This document shows positions 1-7,953 of a DNA stretch of 64,000 bases, one piece after another. The stretch is from positions 124,001-188,000 of the forward strand of contig CAJNCG010000003.1 in the NCBI GenBank assembly GCA_905221205.1, given 5' to 3'. A program made the position numbers and the translations under genes. Each line of letters starts with the position of its first letter. Within the stretch, counting starts at the first letter, position 1. This DNA comes from a bacterium. Lineage in GTDB: Bacteria; Bacillota; Bacilli; Lactobacillales; Streptococcaceae. The notes under the pieces are model-generated. The model had not been told where the DNA came from. It searched no databases and was given only the letters and a program-made list of their open reading frames with translations.

Positions 1-50
1 ACCCGCATAATGGCATCTACTTCATTTGGAAAAGCTAAACGAATCTCCAT
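1..50 (-). CDS. N-terminal fragment, probable GNAT acetyltransferase
   Basis: The window edge cuts this gene, leaving the first 16 codons on the minus strand, which read MEIRLAFPNEVDAIMR. The short beta-strand followed by a helix with an acidic start resembles the N-terminus of GNAT N-acetyltransferases, but this is too little for a firm family call. An AGAGGA Shine-Dalgarno sequence lies about 7 bases upstream of the ATG. It is divergent from the DUF1836 gene. Confidence 0.45.
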   Translation of the reverse strand, partial: MEIRLAFPNEVDAIMR

Positions 51-121
51 CTTTTGTCCTCTTTTCTGACTAGTTTCTCCCATCATAGCATAATTTAAGC
101 CTTTTCACAAGCAGTTAAAAC

Positions 122-150
122 TTGACTATTTATTTTTATTATTTTATAAT
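122..150 (+). promoter_or_regulatory. Sigma-70 type promoter for DUF1836-hemolysin III pair
   Basis: TTGACT (122-127) and TATAAT (145-150) are separated by 17 bases, close to the vegetative consensus. They stand about 35 bases upstream of the ATG at 185. Confidence 0.75.
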
Positions 151-184
151 CTAGTTATTAAAACTAGATAAAAAGGAGTTGAAA

Positions 185-628
185 ATGGAAACTACCTATT
201 CCTACCCAAGATGGGAAGAAATACCAAACATTGACCTCTATCTGGACCAGGTTTTACTTTATGTCAATCAAGTCTGCGCTCCTGTCTCTCCAGATAAAGA
301 TAAGGGCCTGACAGCATCTATGGTCAATAATTATGTGAAACATGGTTACCTGACAAAGCCTGACAAGAAAAAATACCAACGCCAACAGATTGCCCGTCTG
401 ATTGCTATCACAACCCTCAAGTCGGTATTCTCTATTCAAGAAATAGCCCAGACGCTTAATACTCTACAAAGTCAAGCCAGTTCAGAGCAACTCTACAATG
501 CTTTTGTGGACTATATGAACCAAGGAATTGACCCAGCTAACCCTATTATCCAAAGTAGCTGCCAAACCGTTAAACTCTATCATCAAACTCTAGCCTTAAT
601 CCACCATACTCAAGAGGAGGAAATCTAA
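185..628 (+). CDS. DUF1836 family protein
   Basis: A 147-residue soluble protein of the DUF1836 family, which has a MerR-like helix-turn-helix feel. The segment LTASMVNNYVKHGYL followed by basic residues (about 43-65) is the usual family signature. The function is unknown and DNA binding is inferred only. ATG 185 is preferred over an in-frame TTG at 179 because the AAGGAG at 172-177 sits 7 bases from the ATG and almost touches the TTG. Its TAA shares one base with the next ATG (TAATG), so it is translationally coupled to the hemolysin III gene. Confidence 0.75.
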   Translation: METTYSYPRWEEIPNIDLYLDQVLLYVNQVCAPVSPDKDKGLTASMVNNYVKHGYLTKPDKKKYQRQQIARLIAITTLKSVFSIQEIAQTLNTLQSQASSEQLYNAFVDYMNQGIDPANPIIQSSCQTVKLYHQTLALIHHTQEEEI

Positions 629-1275
629 TGAATACTAGTCTTAAACTCAGTAAACAACTTAGTTTTGGAGAGGAGATTGCTAATAGTGTGACCCATGCCG
701 TAGGTGCAGTCATCATGCTCATCTTACTCCCTATTTCATCAACCTATAGTTATGAAGCACACGGATTTTTATCCTCTATCGGCGTTTCCATTTTCGTCAC
801 CAGTCTCTTTCTCATGTTCCTCTCATCCACCATTTACCACTCTATGGCCTATGGTTCGACCCATAAATATGTCTTGAGAATTATTGATCATTCTATGATT
901 TATGTTGCTATTGCAGGCTCATACACGCCCGTCGTCTTGACCTTAATGAATAACTGGTTTGGCTATCTGATTATTGCCATCCAATGGGGAACGACCATCT
1001 TTGGTATTCTCTATAAAATCTTTGCTAAAAAAGTCAATGAGAAATTTAGCCTTGCTCTTTACCTGATTATGGGCTGGTTGGTTCTAGCTATCATTCCTGC
1101 CATTATCAGTCAAACAACGCCAATTTTCTGGAGTCTCATGGTAACTGGCGGACTCTGTTATACTGTTGGGGCTGGATTTTACGCCAAGAAAAAACCTTAT
1201 TTCCACATGATTTGGCATCTCTTTATCCTAGCAGCATCTGCCCTCCAATACATCGCCATTGTTTATTACATGTAA
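628..1275 (+). CDS. Hemolysin III / PAQR family membrane protein
   Basis: A 215-residue protein with about seven hydrophobic segments. It has the family's conserved metal-site residues: SSTIYHS near residue 66, a DHS motif near residue 88 (RIIDHSMIYVAIAGSYTP), and a C-terminal HMIWHLF near residue 195. These Ser/His/Asp residues are the zinc ligands of the PAQR/hemolysin III (YqfA) family. Despite the name, haemolysis is not an established role for most members. It is coupled to the upstream DUF1836 gene by a TAATG overlap and ends at a bidirectional terminator shared with pdxT. Confidence 0.85.
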   Translation: MNTSLKLSKQLSFGEEIANSVTHAVGAVIMLILLPISSTYSYEAHGFLSSIGVSIFVTSLFLMFLSSTIYHSMAYGSTHKYVLRIIDHSMIYVAIAGSYTPVVLTLMNNWFGYLIIAIQWGTTIFGILYKIFAKKVNEKFSLALYLIMGWLVLAIIPAIISQTTPIFWSLMVTGGLCYTVGAGFYAKKKPYFHMIWHLFILAASALQYIAIVYYM

Positions 1276-1307
1276 AAAAAGTTGAGAAACTCAGTCTCAA
1301 CTTTTTT
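1274..1307. terminator. Bidirectional terminator, hemolysin III gene / pdxT
   Basis: The stem GTTGAG/CTCAAC (1281-1301) is flanked by an A tract on the left and a T tract on the right. It can therefore stop transcripts arriving from both convergent genes. Confidence 0.8.
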
Positions 1308-1878
1308 CTTTACACATATTAATAAAGTACTGATGCAAGCGAACATCATCAGTCAATTCCGGATGAAAAGAGCTTACCAGCATATTTTTTTCTTGGGCAG
1401 CAACGATTTGATTTTCAACTGTTGCTAGAATTTCTACACCCTCTCCAACACTGCTGATAATCGGACCACGGATAAAAGTCATTGGAATCTGACCGACTCC
1501 CTTACATTCTGCTTCCGTATAGAAACTTCCTAGTTGGCGCCCATAGGCATTGCGCTCGACTACCATATCCATAGTTCCTAGATGACTTTCTTCCTGAGAA
1601 GTGATTTCCTTAGCCAGCAAAATTAAGCCTGCACAGGTTCCAAAGACTGGCAAACCAGATAGAATGGCTTCTCGAATGGGAATCAGCATATTCTGGTCAC
1701 GTAAGAGCTTGCCCATAGTTGTAGACTCACCACCAGGCAAAATCAAACCCGACAAGTCATTCTGATCTTGCTGAAAATCATCTAGATTTCGGATTTCGAC
1801 ACTAGTGACACCTAATTGATCTAGTACTTTTTCATGTTCTACAAAGGCACCTTGCAAGGCCAATATTCCAATTTTCAT
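1297..1878 (-). CDS. pdxT: PLP synthase glutaminase subunit PdxT
   Basis: A 193-residue class I glutamine amidotransferase. It hydrolyses glutamine and channels ammonia to PdxS for one-step synthesis of pyridoxal 5'-phosphate. The oxyanion-strand motif LPGGEST is at residues 48-54, the nucleophile Cys82 is in FGTCAGL, and His172 and Glu174 in SFHPEL complete the triad. The length is normal for the family. The gene directly abuts pdxS upstream and the two form an operon. Confidence 0.96.
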   Translation of the reverse strand: MKIGILALQGAFVEHEKVLDQLGVTSVEIRNLDDFQQDQNDLSGLILPGGESTTMGKLLRDQNMLIPIREAILSGLPVFGTCAGLILLAKEITSQEESHLGTMDMVVERNAYGRQLGSFYTEAECKGVGQIPMTFIRGPIISSVGEGVEILATVENQIVAAQEKNMLVSSFHPELTDDVRLHQYFINMCKEKS

Positions 1879-2754
1879 CTATTTTCCTCGCTCAGCCATG
1901 AGAATTTGGATTTCATTTTCATTGATACCAACCATAGCTTCTCCTAAATCTTCAGAGATTTGAGCTAGGATTTGAGGATTACGGAAGTTAGTCACAGCCT
2001 TGACAATAGCACTTGCTCGTTTAACAGGATCTCCTGACTTGAAAATACCTGAACCGACAAAGACGCCCTCTGCCCCTAATTGCATCATCAGTGCAGCATC
2101 TGCTGGCGTTGCAACGCCTCCAGCAGCGAAATTTACAACTGGTAATTTTCCATGCTCGTGAACATATTGAACCAATTCTACAGGGACTTGCAATTCCTTA
2201 GCAGCAACATAGAGCTCGTCCTCACGTAGGTTTTGAATACGACGAATTTCCTGATTCATCATACGCATATGACGAACAGCTTGAACGATATCTCCTGTAC
2301 CTGGTTCTCCTTTGGTACGAATCATGGAAGCACCCTCAGCGATACGACGCAAGGCTTCACCCAAGTCTTTGGCACCACAAACAAAAGGAACTTGGAATTC
2401 TTTCTTATCCACATGGAAACGGTCGTCAGCTGGAGATAAAACTTCACTCTCATCGATATAGTCAATTTCAATAGCCTCTAAAATCTGAGCCTCAACAAAA
2501 TGCCCGATTCTGACCTTGGCCATCACTGGAATACTGACTGCTTCTTGGATTTCCTTAATCATCTTTGGATCACTCATACGGGAAACTCCACCAGCTGCAC
2601 GAATATCAGCTGGGATCCGCTCCAAGGCCATCACAGCTGCCGCACCAGCAGCCTCTGCGATACGAGCCTGTTCAGGGTTCTGAACGTCCATGATAACCCC
2701 ACCTTTTAGCATCTGTGCCAAGTTTTTATTTAGTTCATAACGATTTTCAGTCAT
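1879..2754 (-). CDS. pdxS: PLP synthase lyase subunit PdxS
   Basis: A 291-residue (beta/alpha)8-barrel subunit that makes pyridoxal 5'-phosphate from ribose 5-phosphate, glyceraldehyde 3-phosphate and ammonia supplied by PdxT. The catalytic residues are present: Asp23 (GGVIMDV), Lys80 (VMAKVRIGH) and the second lysine near residue 148 ([11 protein letters not shown]). The phosphate-binding [12 protein letters not shown] and [11 protein letters not shown] motifs are intact. It is the first gene of the pdxST operon. No vitamin-B6 regulator gene lies beside it. Confidence 0.97.
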   Translation of the reverse strand: MTENRYELNKNLAQMLKGGVIMDVQNPEQARIAEAAGAAAVMALERIPADIRAAGGVSRMSDPKMIKEIQEAVSIPVMAKVRIGHFVEAQILEAIEIDYIDESEVLSPADDRFHVDKKEFQVPFVCGAKDLGEALRRIAEGASMIRTKGEPGTGDIVQAVRHMRMMNQEIRRIQNLREDELYVAAKELQVPVELVQYVHEHGKLPVVNFAAGGVATPADAALMMQLGAEGVFVGSGIFKSGDPVKRASAIVKAVTNFRNPQILAQISEDLGEAMVGINENEIQILMAERGK

Positions 2755-2856
2755 TTCTTAATCCTCATCATTTGTATTGGTAGCTACCATTTCATTTTAA
2801 GTCAGATTTGGAGGAATCACAAGATAAAAAAAGGATAATTGTTTGGGGACAGATTG

Positions 2857-2960
2857 ATACTCAATGAAAATCAAAGAGCAAACTAGGAAGCTAGCCACAG
2901 GCTTTACTTGAGTACGGTAAGGCGAAGCTGACGTGGTTTGAAGAGATTTTCGAAGAGTAT
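2857..2960 (-). repeat. BOX element, A-C form without boxB
   Basis: The left end is the boxC consensus in reverse (ATACTCAATGAAAATCAAAG, then AGCAAACTAGGAAGCTAGCC). The right end is boxA in reverse (GTACGGTAAGGCGAAGCTGA, then CGTGGTTTGAAG). The boxB core is absent, giving about 104 bp. Such elements are dispersed, hairpin-forming miniature repeats typical of S. pneumoniae and relatives. This copy lies between pdxS and the nox terminator. Confidence 0.9.
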
Positions 2961-2964
2961 AACT

Positions 2965-2999
2965 AAAAAACTATCTGGCCTTAACTTAAGGCCAGATAG
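2965..2999 (-). terminator. Terminator of nox
   Basis: A perfect 14-bp inverted repeat (CTATCTGGCCTTAA and its complement) is followed, reading leftward, by a T tract. It sits just past the nox stop codon. Confidence 0.8.
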
Positions 3000-3010
3000 C
3001 TCATTCATTT

Positions 3011-4390
3011 TTATTTTTCAGCTGTAAGTGCAGCCATTGTGATGTAGTTGTATGGTTTGTTGAAGTGTGGCAAGAAGAATAAGTCTGTCAATGCCAATTT
3101 ATCAATTGTCACATGCTCTTGGATCGCAAGAGAGAACATATGGATTCCCATGCTGATTGCAGAATCGTGTGACACCATTTGCGCACCAAGAATTTCACGA
3201 CTATCTTTGTCGAAGACAATCTTGATGGCAACTTCGTGGTTGTCATGCTTCATAAATTCTGGTTTTTGAAGATCATTAAAGCCTGTTTCAGTTGCATTGT
3301 AACCAGCAGCTTTAGCTTTTTCAAGAGTCAAACCAGTTGAAACCATATGAAGACCATAGATCGAGATACCGTTTGAACCTTGCACACCGATTCCTTCCAA
3401 TTCATGTCCACAAGCGTTGTAGGCACCAACGATACCAGTACGAACTGCATTTGAAGCAAGGGCGATGTAGCTTGTGTCTTTACGAGCATTGTCATAAACA
3501 GTCGCACAGTCACCAACGGCAAATACACCTGGAAGTGAAGTTTCTTGTTTCTTATCTACAAGGAAGGCGCCGTTGCGGAAGAGTTCAATTTTACCATCTG
3601 CAAGAGCTGTGTTTGGACGGAAACCAACTGCAAGAACAACCATATCCACATCAAAGCTTTCTTTGTCAGTAATCAAGCGTTCAACTTTACCATCGCCTTC
3701 GATTGCTTTAACAGTTTGACCAAGCGCCAAGCGGATGTTGTGGTCTTCCAAGTTCTTCGCCATCATTTGTGTAAAGTCTTTATCATAGTAACCGTTCAAG
3801 ACAGTATCTACGATATCAACAAGGACAACTTCTTTTCCAAGACGCTCAAAGGCTTCAGCAAGTTCAACACCAATATAACCACCACCAACAACGGCGATAC
3901 GGTCAAGATGTTTGCTCTTATCAGCAAGTTTATTGATAACTTCTTCAGCGTTTTGGTACAATTTCACGAATTGTACGTTTTCAAGAGTTGCTTTAAATTC
4001 GCGGTTTCCTTTAACAATTTCAACACCTTCGATTGGTGGCAAAATTGGTGTAGAACCTGTAGCGAAAATCAATTTTTCGTATGATTCTTTGTGCTCTTTT
4101 CCTTCAACTTCTGCAGTAACTACTTTGTTATCATAGTCGATTGAAAGAACTGGTGAGTTCATGTAGACTTTAGCACCTTTAGCTTCCAATTTTTCTTTGT
4201 CAGAATAGAACAAGCCTTCAGCACCGTCAATTTGTTCACCAATCCAAAGAGCCATTCCACAACCTAGGAAAGAGATGTTAGAGTTTTGGTCAAATACAAC
4301 GATTTCGTTCTCATTTCCAAAATTATCCAACATGGTATTAATACATGCTGTACCAGCGTGGTTAGCACCGACTACAACGATTTTACTCAT
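3011..4390 (-). CDS. nox: Water-forming NADH oxidase
   Basis: A 459-residue FAD enzyme that reduces O2 to water with NADH, regenerating NAD+ in aerobic fermentation. The N-terminal FAD site [10 protein letters not shown] is at residues 8-17. The redox-active Cys44 lies in FLGCGMALW, as in streptococcal Nox. An NADH-binding [13 protein letters not shown] segment is in the middle and the FAD-binding [11 protein letters not shown] follows. The C-terminal dimerisation domain is intact. The gene is divergent from apbE. A consensus CcpA site lies upstream, so carbon control is likely. Confidence 0.95.
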   Translation of the reverse strand: MSKIVVVGANHAGTACINTMLDNFGNENEIVVFDQNSNISFLGCGMALWIGEQIDGAEGLFYSDKEKLEAKGAKVYMNSPVLSIDYDNKVVTAEVEGKEHKESYEKLIFATGSTPILPPIEGVEIVKGNREFKATLENVQFVKLYQNAEEVINKLADKSKHLDRIAVVGGGYIGVELAEAFERLGKEVVLVDIVDTVLNGYYDKDFTQMMAKNLEDHNIRLALGQTVKAIEGDGKVERLITDKESFDVDMVVLAVGFRPNTALADGKIELFRNGAFLVDKKQETSLPGVFAVGDCATVYDNARKDTSYIALASNAVRTGIVGAYNACGHELEGIGVQGSNGISIYGLHMVSTGLTLEKAKAAGYNATETGFNDLQKPEFMKHDNHEVAIKIVFDKDSREILGAQMVSHDSAISMGIHMFSLAIQEHVTIDKLALTDLFFLPHFNKPYNYITMAALTAEK

Positions 4391-4441
4391 AGAAAAATTC
4401 CTACCTTCATTCTAAATTTACCCTACTAGTATAACATTTAC

Positions 4442-4455
4442 TGTTAGCGTTTACA
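4442..4455. promoter_or_regulatory. CcpA cre site upstream of nox
   Basis: TGTTAGCGTTTACA fits the degenerate cre consensus TGWNANCGNTNWCA at every constrained position. It lies about 50 bases upstream of the nox start. Carbon-catabolite control is inferred. Confidence 0.7.
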
Positions 4456-4470
4456 AGAGTTTGGCTAATT

Positions 4471-4499
4471 TTTCCAATTTTTTTGTAAAAAATTGGAAA
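4471..4499. repeat. Perfect 13-bp inverted repeat between nox and apbE
   Basis: TTTCCAATTTTTT and its exact complement are separated by three bases (TGT). It could be an operator for a dimeric regulator or a stray hairpin. No coding sequence ends here, so it is not an obvious terminator. Confidence 0.6.
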
Positions 4500-4578
4500 T
4501 AATCTGTATCTTAACACGGATTCTTGCAATTTTTCTTCATTTCCTGAGCATATTTCTTGACATCTTTACAAATTTTAT

Positions 4579-4607
4579 TTGTGAAAACGCTGACTTTATG
4601 GTATGCT
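4579..4607 (+). promoter_or_regulatory. apbE promoter, extended -10
   Basis: TTGTGA (4579-4584) and TATGCT (4602-4607) are 17 bases apart, with a TG dinucleotide at 4599-4600 forming an extended -10. The ATG at 4603 falls inside the -10 hexamer. That rules it out as the start on this transcript. Confidence 0.7.
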
Positions 4608-4695
4608 AGTATCATGGAAAGAAAATGTAAGGGGTTCATTTTTCATAAATTTACTATATTTCAACCTTCTTTTCATAGAGAAAGGAGTTGGTAGC

Positions 4696-5619
4696 TTGCC
4701 TCTTAGTTCACATTCTGAACGCCTAATGGGAACCACTATCACGATTTCATTAGTGGATGAGCGAGCCGATAGCTTGCTCCAAAAATCCTTTGATTTACTC
4801 AAAGAGCTCGAATACCGCTTCAATGCCAATAGTCAAGAATCTGAGTTGTTGGAAATCAATCATCAAGCTGGAATAGCCCCCGTCAAGGTTCATCCAGACC
4901 TGTTTGAACTGATTTCACTTGGGTTAGAGCATAGCCTAGCGCCCTCTAGCCATCTCAACATCAGTATTGGTCCCTTGATTCAAACCTGGCGTATCGGTTT
5001 TTCAGATGCCAAAGTTGCCCAACCTCAGGAAATTGAAGAGGTTCTCCCTTTAATCAATCCTCATTATATCGAGTTAGATTCTTCCACTTCTACTGTGTTT
5101 CTAAAACAGAAAGGAATGAAGATAGACCTAGGTTGTTTAGCGAAAGGATATAGTGCGGATAAGGTTGCCCAATTTCTGAGAGAAGAGGGAGTGACTTCTG
5201 CCTTGATCAATCTAGGAGGAAATATCCTGACCATTGGAAAAAATCAGGCAAGAGATAATCAACCTTGGCAAATAGGGATTCAAGACCCAGCCAATCCGAG
5301 GGGAAATCACTTAATGACTATCCCTGTTGTCAATCAATCTGTCGTGACTTCAGGCATTTATGAACGTCACCTGACAGTCGATGGAAAAGATTACCATCAT
5401 ATTTTTGACAGTCAGACAGGATATCCTGTTGAAACAGAACTAGCTAGTCTGACAATCATCTCTGATAAATCAGTCGATGGTGAAATCTGGACAACTCGAC
5501 TCTTTGGAGAAAGACCTGTTTCTATCCTTTGGCAAGTCGAAAGTTTGGAGGGGATTGAAGCGATTCTGATTGATAAGGAAGGTCACCTAAGCTGTTCCTC
5601 AGGAATTCCTGCTCTATAG
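4696..5619 (+). CDS. apbE: ApbE-type FMN transferase
   Basis: A 307-residue enzyme that transfers FMN from FAD to a Thr/Ser hydroxyl of a target protein. Family motifs are RLMGT near the N-terminus, DLGCLAKGYSADKV, NLGGNI, TSGIYERH, HHIFDSQTGYP and a C-terminal DGEIWTT at the Mg/FAD site. The TTG at 4696 is chosen because AAAGGAG (4681-4687) sits 8 bases upstream and the upstream in-frame ATG at 4603 lies in the promoter. With this start there is no signal peptide or lipobox, unlike the exported ApbE lipoproteins, so it should act in the cytosol. Two flavin-reductase genes follow, the second with candidate flavinylation motifs. Confidence 0.9.
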   Translation: MPLSSHSERLMGTTITISLVDERADSLLQKSFDLLKELEYRFNANSQESELLEINHQAGIAPVKVHPDLFELISLGLEHSLAPSSHLNISIGPLIQTWRIGFSDAKVAQPQEIEEVLPLINPHYIELDSSTSTVFLKQKGMKIDLGCLAKGYSADKVAQFLREEGVTSALINLGGNILTIGKNQARDNQPWQIGIQDPANPRGNHLMTIPVVNQSVVTSGIYERHLTVDGKDYHHIFDSQTGYPVETELASLTIISDKSVDGEIWTTRLFGERPVSILWQVESLEGIEAILIDKEGHLSCSSGIPAL

Positions 5620-5677
5620 AAACAACTGTTTCAACGGAGTTTAAAATTGTATTATGTAAAAAGAGAAAGGAAATCTC

Positions 5678-6283
5678 ATGTTAAAACTTATTGCTATTGT
5701 TGGAACAAATTCAAAACGTTCTACAAACCGTCAATTGCTTCAATACATGCAAAAACACTTTGCTGACAAAGCTGAAATTGAACTTGTTGAAATCAAGGAC
5801 ATTCCTGTCTTCAACAAACCAGCTGACAAGCAAGTACCTGCTGAAATTCTGGAAATTGCTGCTAAAATTGAAGAGGCAGATGGTGTTATTATCGGTACTC
5901 CTGAGTATGACCACTCTATTCCAGCTGTTTTGATGAGCGCTCTTGCTTGGTTGTCATATGGTATTTACCCACTTTTGAACAAACCAATCATGATTACAGG
6001 TGCTTCTTACGGTACACTTGGTTCATCACGCGCCCAATTACAACTTCGTCAAATCTTAAACGCACCAGAAATTAAAGCAAGTGTACTGCCTGATGAATTC
6101 TTGCTTTCACACTCTCTTCAAGCCTTTAACCCAAGTGGCGACTTGGTTGACCTTGATGTTATTAAAAAACTGGATGCCACTTTTGACGACTTCCGTATCT
6201 TTGTAAAAATTACAGAAAAATTGCGCAATGCACAAGCACTACTTCGCAAAGATGCTGAAGACTTTGACTGGGAAAATTTGTAA
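5678..6283 (+). CDS. NADPH-dependent FMN reductase-like flavoprotein
   Basis: A 201-residue flavodoxin-fold protein of the NADPH-dependent FMN reductase family. The phosphate loop is GTNSKRSTNRQLL (residues 9-21), the flavin-side motif GTPEYDHSIPAVL is at about 78-90, and GASYGTLGSSRAQ follows. It probably reduces free or bound FMN with NAD(P)H. The gene lies 58 bases after apbE and 18 bases before a longer paralogue, all on the same strand, so one operon is likely. It lacks the paralogue's PAS-like region and tail. Confidence 0.88.
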   Translation: MLKLIAIVGTNSKRSTNRQLLQYMQKHFADKAEIELVEIKDIPVFNKPADKQVPAEILEIAAKIEEADGVIIGTPEYDHSIPAVLMSALAWLSYGIYPLLNKPIMITGASYGTLGSSRAQLQLRQILNAPEIKASVLPDEFLLSHSLQAFNPSGDLVDLDVIKKLDATFDDFRIFVKITEKLRNAQALLRKDAEDFDWENL

Positions 6284-6301
6284 GATAGGAGACCAAAAAG
6301 A

Positions 6302-7540
6302 ATGAAATTTGTTGGACTTGTAGGATCAAACTACGATCAATCATATAACCGTAAACTCTTGGAATTTATCCGCCGTCACTTCAAACTCAAATTTGAATTA
6401 GAAGTTCTTGAAATTGACGAAGTTCCAATGTTTAACCAAGACGAAAAATGGGACGAAAGTTTCCAATTGCGTCTCTTGTATAACAGAATTACACGTGCTG
6501 ATGGTGTCATTATCGCTACCCCTGAGCACAACCACACAATCTCAGCTTCTCTTAAATCTGTTCTTGAATGGCTTTCATACGAAGTTCATCCATTTGAAAA
6601 CAAGCCAGTCATGATTGTGGGTGCATCTTACTACGACCAAGGTACTTCTCGTGCCCAAGTTCACCTTCGTAAGATTCTTGACGCTCCAGGTGTTAATGCC
6701 TACACACTTCCAGGTAACGAATTCCTTCTTGGTAAAGCCAAAGAAGCATTTGACGCAGAGGGCAATATCACAAATGAAGGAACTATTAATTTCCTTGAAA
6801 CATGCTTGGACAACTTTGTAAAATATGTGGGAGTCGTTTCAAAATTGAAAAAACCAAAACCAATTGAACCAGAAGATTTATATTGTACAAATTCAATTGC
6901 AACTACCATTCAAGGTGTTGACCCTGATGATCCTGAATGGGTAGAAAAAGCAGCTGAACTTGTTGGAGCTGTTTCAGGAGATACTTACGTTAAATTAGAC
7001 CACGGTATCTTAACAGTTAACCAAATTGATATGTTCTTGAAAGCAATGCCATTTGAATTGACATTTGCAGACGATAATAACCAATTCTTGTACTTTAATG
7101 ACGCACACCAAGATCCAAATACAATGTTTGGTAAACGTGTACGTGCTCAATCAGGAAACCGTTTAGGAACTGTACACGGTTCATTGCCAGATTCTAGAAT
7201 GAAAAACGTTGAATGGGTTGTTGGCGTATTGCGTAACGGGGATCAAGAATATGTCCGTACAATTGTGCCAGGAACACCAGAAGGCGTTATAAATACCCAC
7301 AATTACCAAGCAATGTATTATCCAGATGGTTCATATGCTGGAATCAATGAAATCATCTTCAATTTCCAACCATGGCTTGACTGGTACCTCAATACAACTG
7401 GTCAACGTCTAGTTGGTGGAAATGCTGCAGCTCCTGCTGGAGGTCACGGTGGCGCAGATGCAACATCTGGAGCTTCTGATGCAGGTGATGCTGGAGGCCA
7501 CGGTGGTGGCGCAGACGCTACATCTGGAGCAAGTAACTAA
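6302..7540 (+). CDS. FMN reductase fused to PAS_10-like domain and flavinylation-like tail
   Basis: A 412-residue protein. Residues 1-190 are an NADPH-dependent FMN reductase domain (GSNYDQSYNRKLL, ATPEHNHTISA, GASYYDQGTSRAQ), paralogous to the preceding protein. Residues about 225-375 resemble the PAS_10 domain of DUF438 proteins (GILTVNQIDMFLKAMPFE, LTFADDNNQFLYF, FNFQPWLDWYL). The tail from about 375 is Gly/Ala/His-rich, with two imperfect repeats each ending DATSGAS (386-392 and 405-411). This resembles the ApbE acceptor motif Dxx(S/T)GA(T/S). With apbE two genes upstream, covalent FMN on the tail is a reasonable inference, though Ser replaces the usual Thr. The start has AGGAG 12 bases upstream. 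Confidence 0.88.
   Translation: MKFVGLVGSNYDQSYNRKLLEFIRRHFKLKFELEVLEIDEVPMFNQDEKWDESFQLRLLYNRITRADGVIIATPEHNHTISASLKSVLEWLSYEVHPFENKPVMIVGASYYDQGTSRAQVHLRKILDAPGVNAYTLPGNEFLLGKAKEAFDAEGNITNEGTINFLETCLDNFVKYVGVVSKLKKPKPIEPEDLYCTNSIATTIQGVDPDDPEWVEKAAELVGAVSGDTYVKLDHGILTVNQIDMFLKAMPFELTFADDNNQFLYFNDAHQDPNTMFGKRVRAQSGNRLGTVHGSLPDSRMKNVEWVVGVLRNGDQEYVRTIVPGTPEGVINTHNYQAMYYPDGSYAGINEIIFNFQPWLDWYLNTTGQRLVGGNAAAPAGGHGGADATSGASDAGDAGGHGGGADATSGASN
7442..7534 (+). repeat. Imperfect tandem repeat encoding GGHGG-DATSGAS tail
   Basis: Two copies (about 7442-7477 and 7495-7534) each encode GGHGG(G)ADATSGAS, separated by codons for DAGDA. The copies differ at synonymous third positions, so the protein motif is kept while the DNA diverges. 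Confidence 0.8.
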
Positions 7541-7550
7541 TAGTAATTTT

Positions 7551-7574
7551 AGGAACCATTTTGGTTCCTTTTTT
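7551..7574 (+). terminator. Terminator of the apbE-flavin reductase operon
   Basis: AGGAACC and GGTTCCT flank a short loop and are followed by a T tract 10 bases after the stop codon. Confidence 0.85.
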
Positions 7575-7575
7575 A

Positions 7576-7612
7576 GAAAAAAAGACTAGCAGTTTGTGTC
7601 TGCTAGTCTTTT
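7576..7612. terminator. Second, bidirectional hairpin
   Basis: A GACTAGCAG/CTGCTAGTC stem has A-rich left and T-rich right flanks. It probably terminates the DUF896 gene coming from the right and backs up the preceding terminator. Confidence 0.7.
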
Positions 7613-7654
7613 GATTATGATTTCACCTATCTTTGTTAAAAGAAAGAATAGTTT

Positions 7655-7912
7655 TTATGAATTTGGATCATCGAGACTACGGCCATGTAAACCTTTTTCA
7701 CGTTGTACTTGGCGTAGTTTTTCTGGTGTAACATCATTTCCTTCTTCATCCACAATTTTGATTCCTTCAATGTGGTGACGAACAGTGCGTCGATAACCTT
7801 CGATGTACTCCTCACGTAGTTTGGCTTGTTCCACTTTTTCTTCTGGGGTCAAGCCTTCTGCTTTTTTCTTTTTAGCTAGCTCATTGATACGAGCGATTTT
7901 TTTCGGATCCAT
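7655..7912 (-). CDS. DUF896 family protein (YnzC-like)
   Basis: An 85-residue, highly charged, helical protein of the DUF896 family (Bacillus YnzC). The signature is [20 protein letters not shown] near residues 7-26, then a basic [10 protein letters not shown] segment and a C-terminal [11 protein letters not shown]. It probably forms a helical hairpin and its molecular function is not established. It lies about 40 bases downstream of glyS on the same strand and may be co-transcribed with it. Confidence 0.85.
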   Translation of the reverse strand: MDPKKIARINELAKKKKAEGLTPEEKVEQAKLREEYIEGYRRTVRHHIEGIKIVDEEGNDVTPEKLRQVQREKGLHGRSLDDPNS

Positions 7913-7953
7913 TTCTTCTCCTTTGCGATAAGATACAGTCCGTTTGACTGAGT

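Larger units (their letters stand above)
4391..4695. other. nox-apbE intergenic region
   Basis: About 300 bases hold the divergent control regions of nox and apbE. They contain a cre site at 4442-4455, a perfect 13-bp inverted repeat at 4471-4499, the apbE promoter at 4579-4607 and an untranslated leader up to the TTG start at 4696. No other gene is visible. Confidence 0.7.

Noticed and set aside
3545..4084. A 179-codon open frame on the plus strand antisense to nox
   Set aside because: It lies wholly inside an unmistakable nox gene on the other strand, has no family resemblance and no ribosome site.
4579..4596. Rex (NADH-sensing) operator near the apbE promoter
   Set aside because: Only the left half TTGTGAAAA is present; the TTCACAA half is missing.
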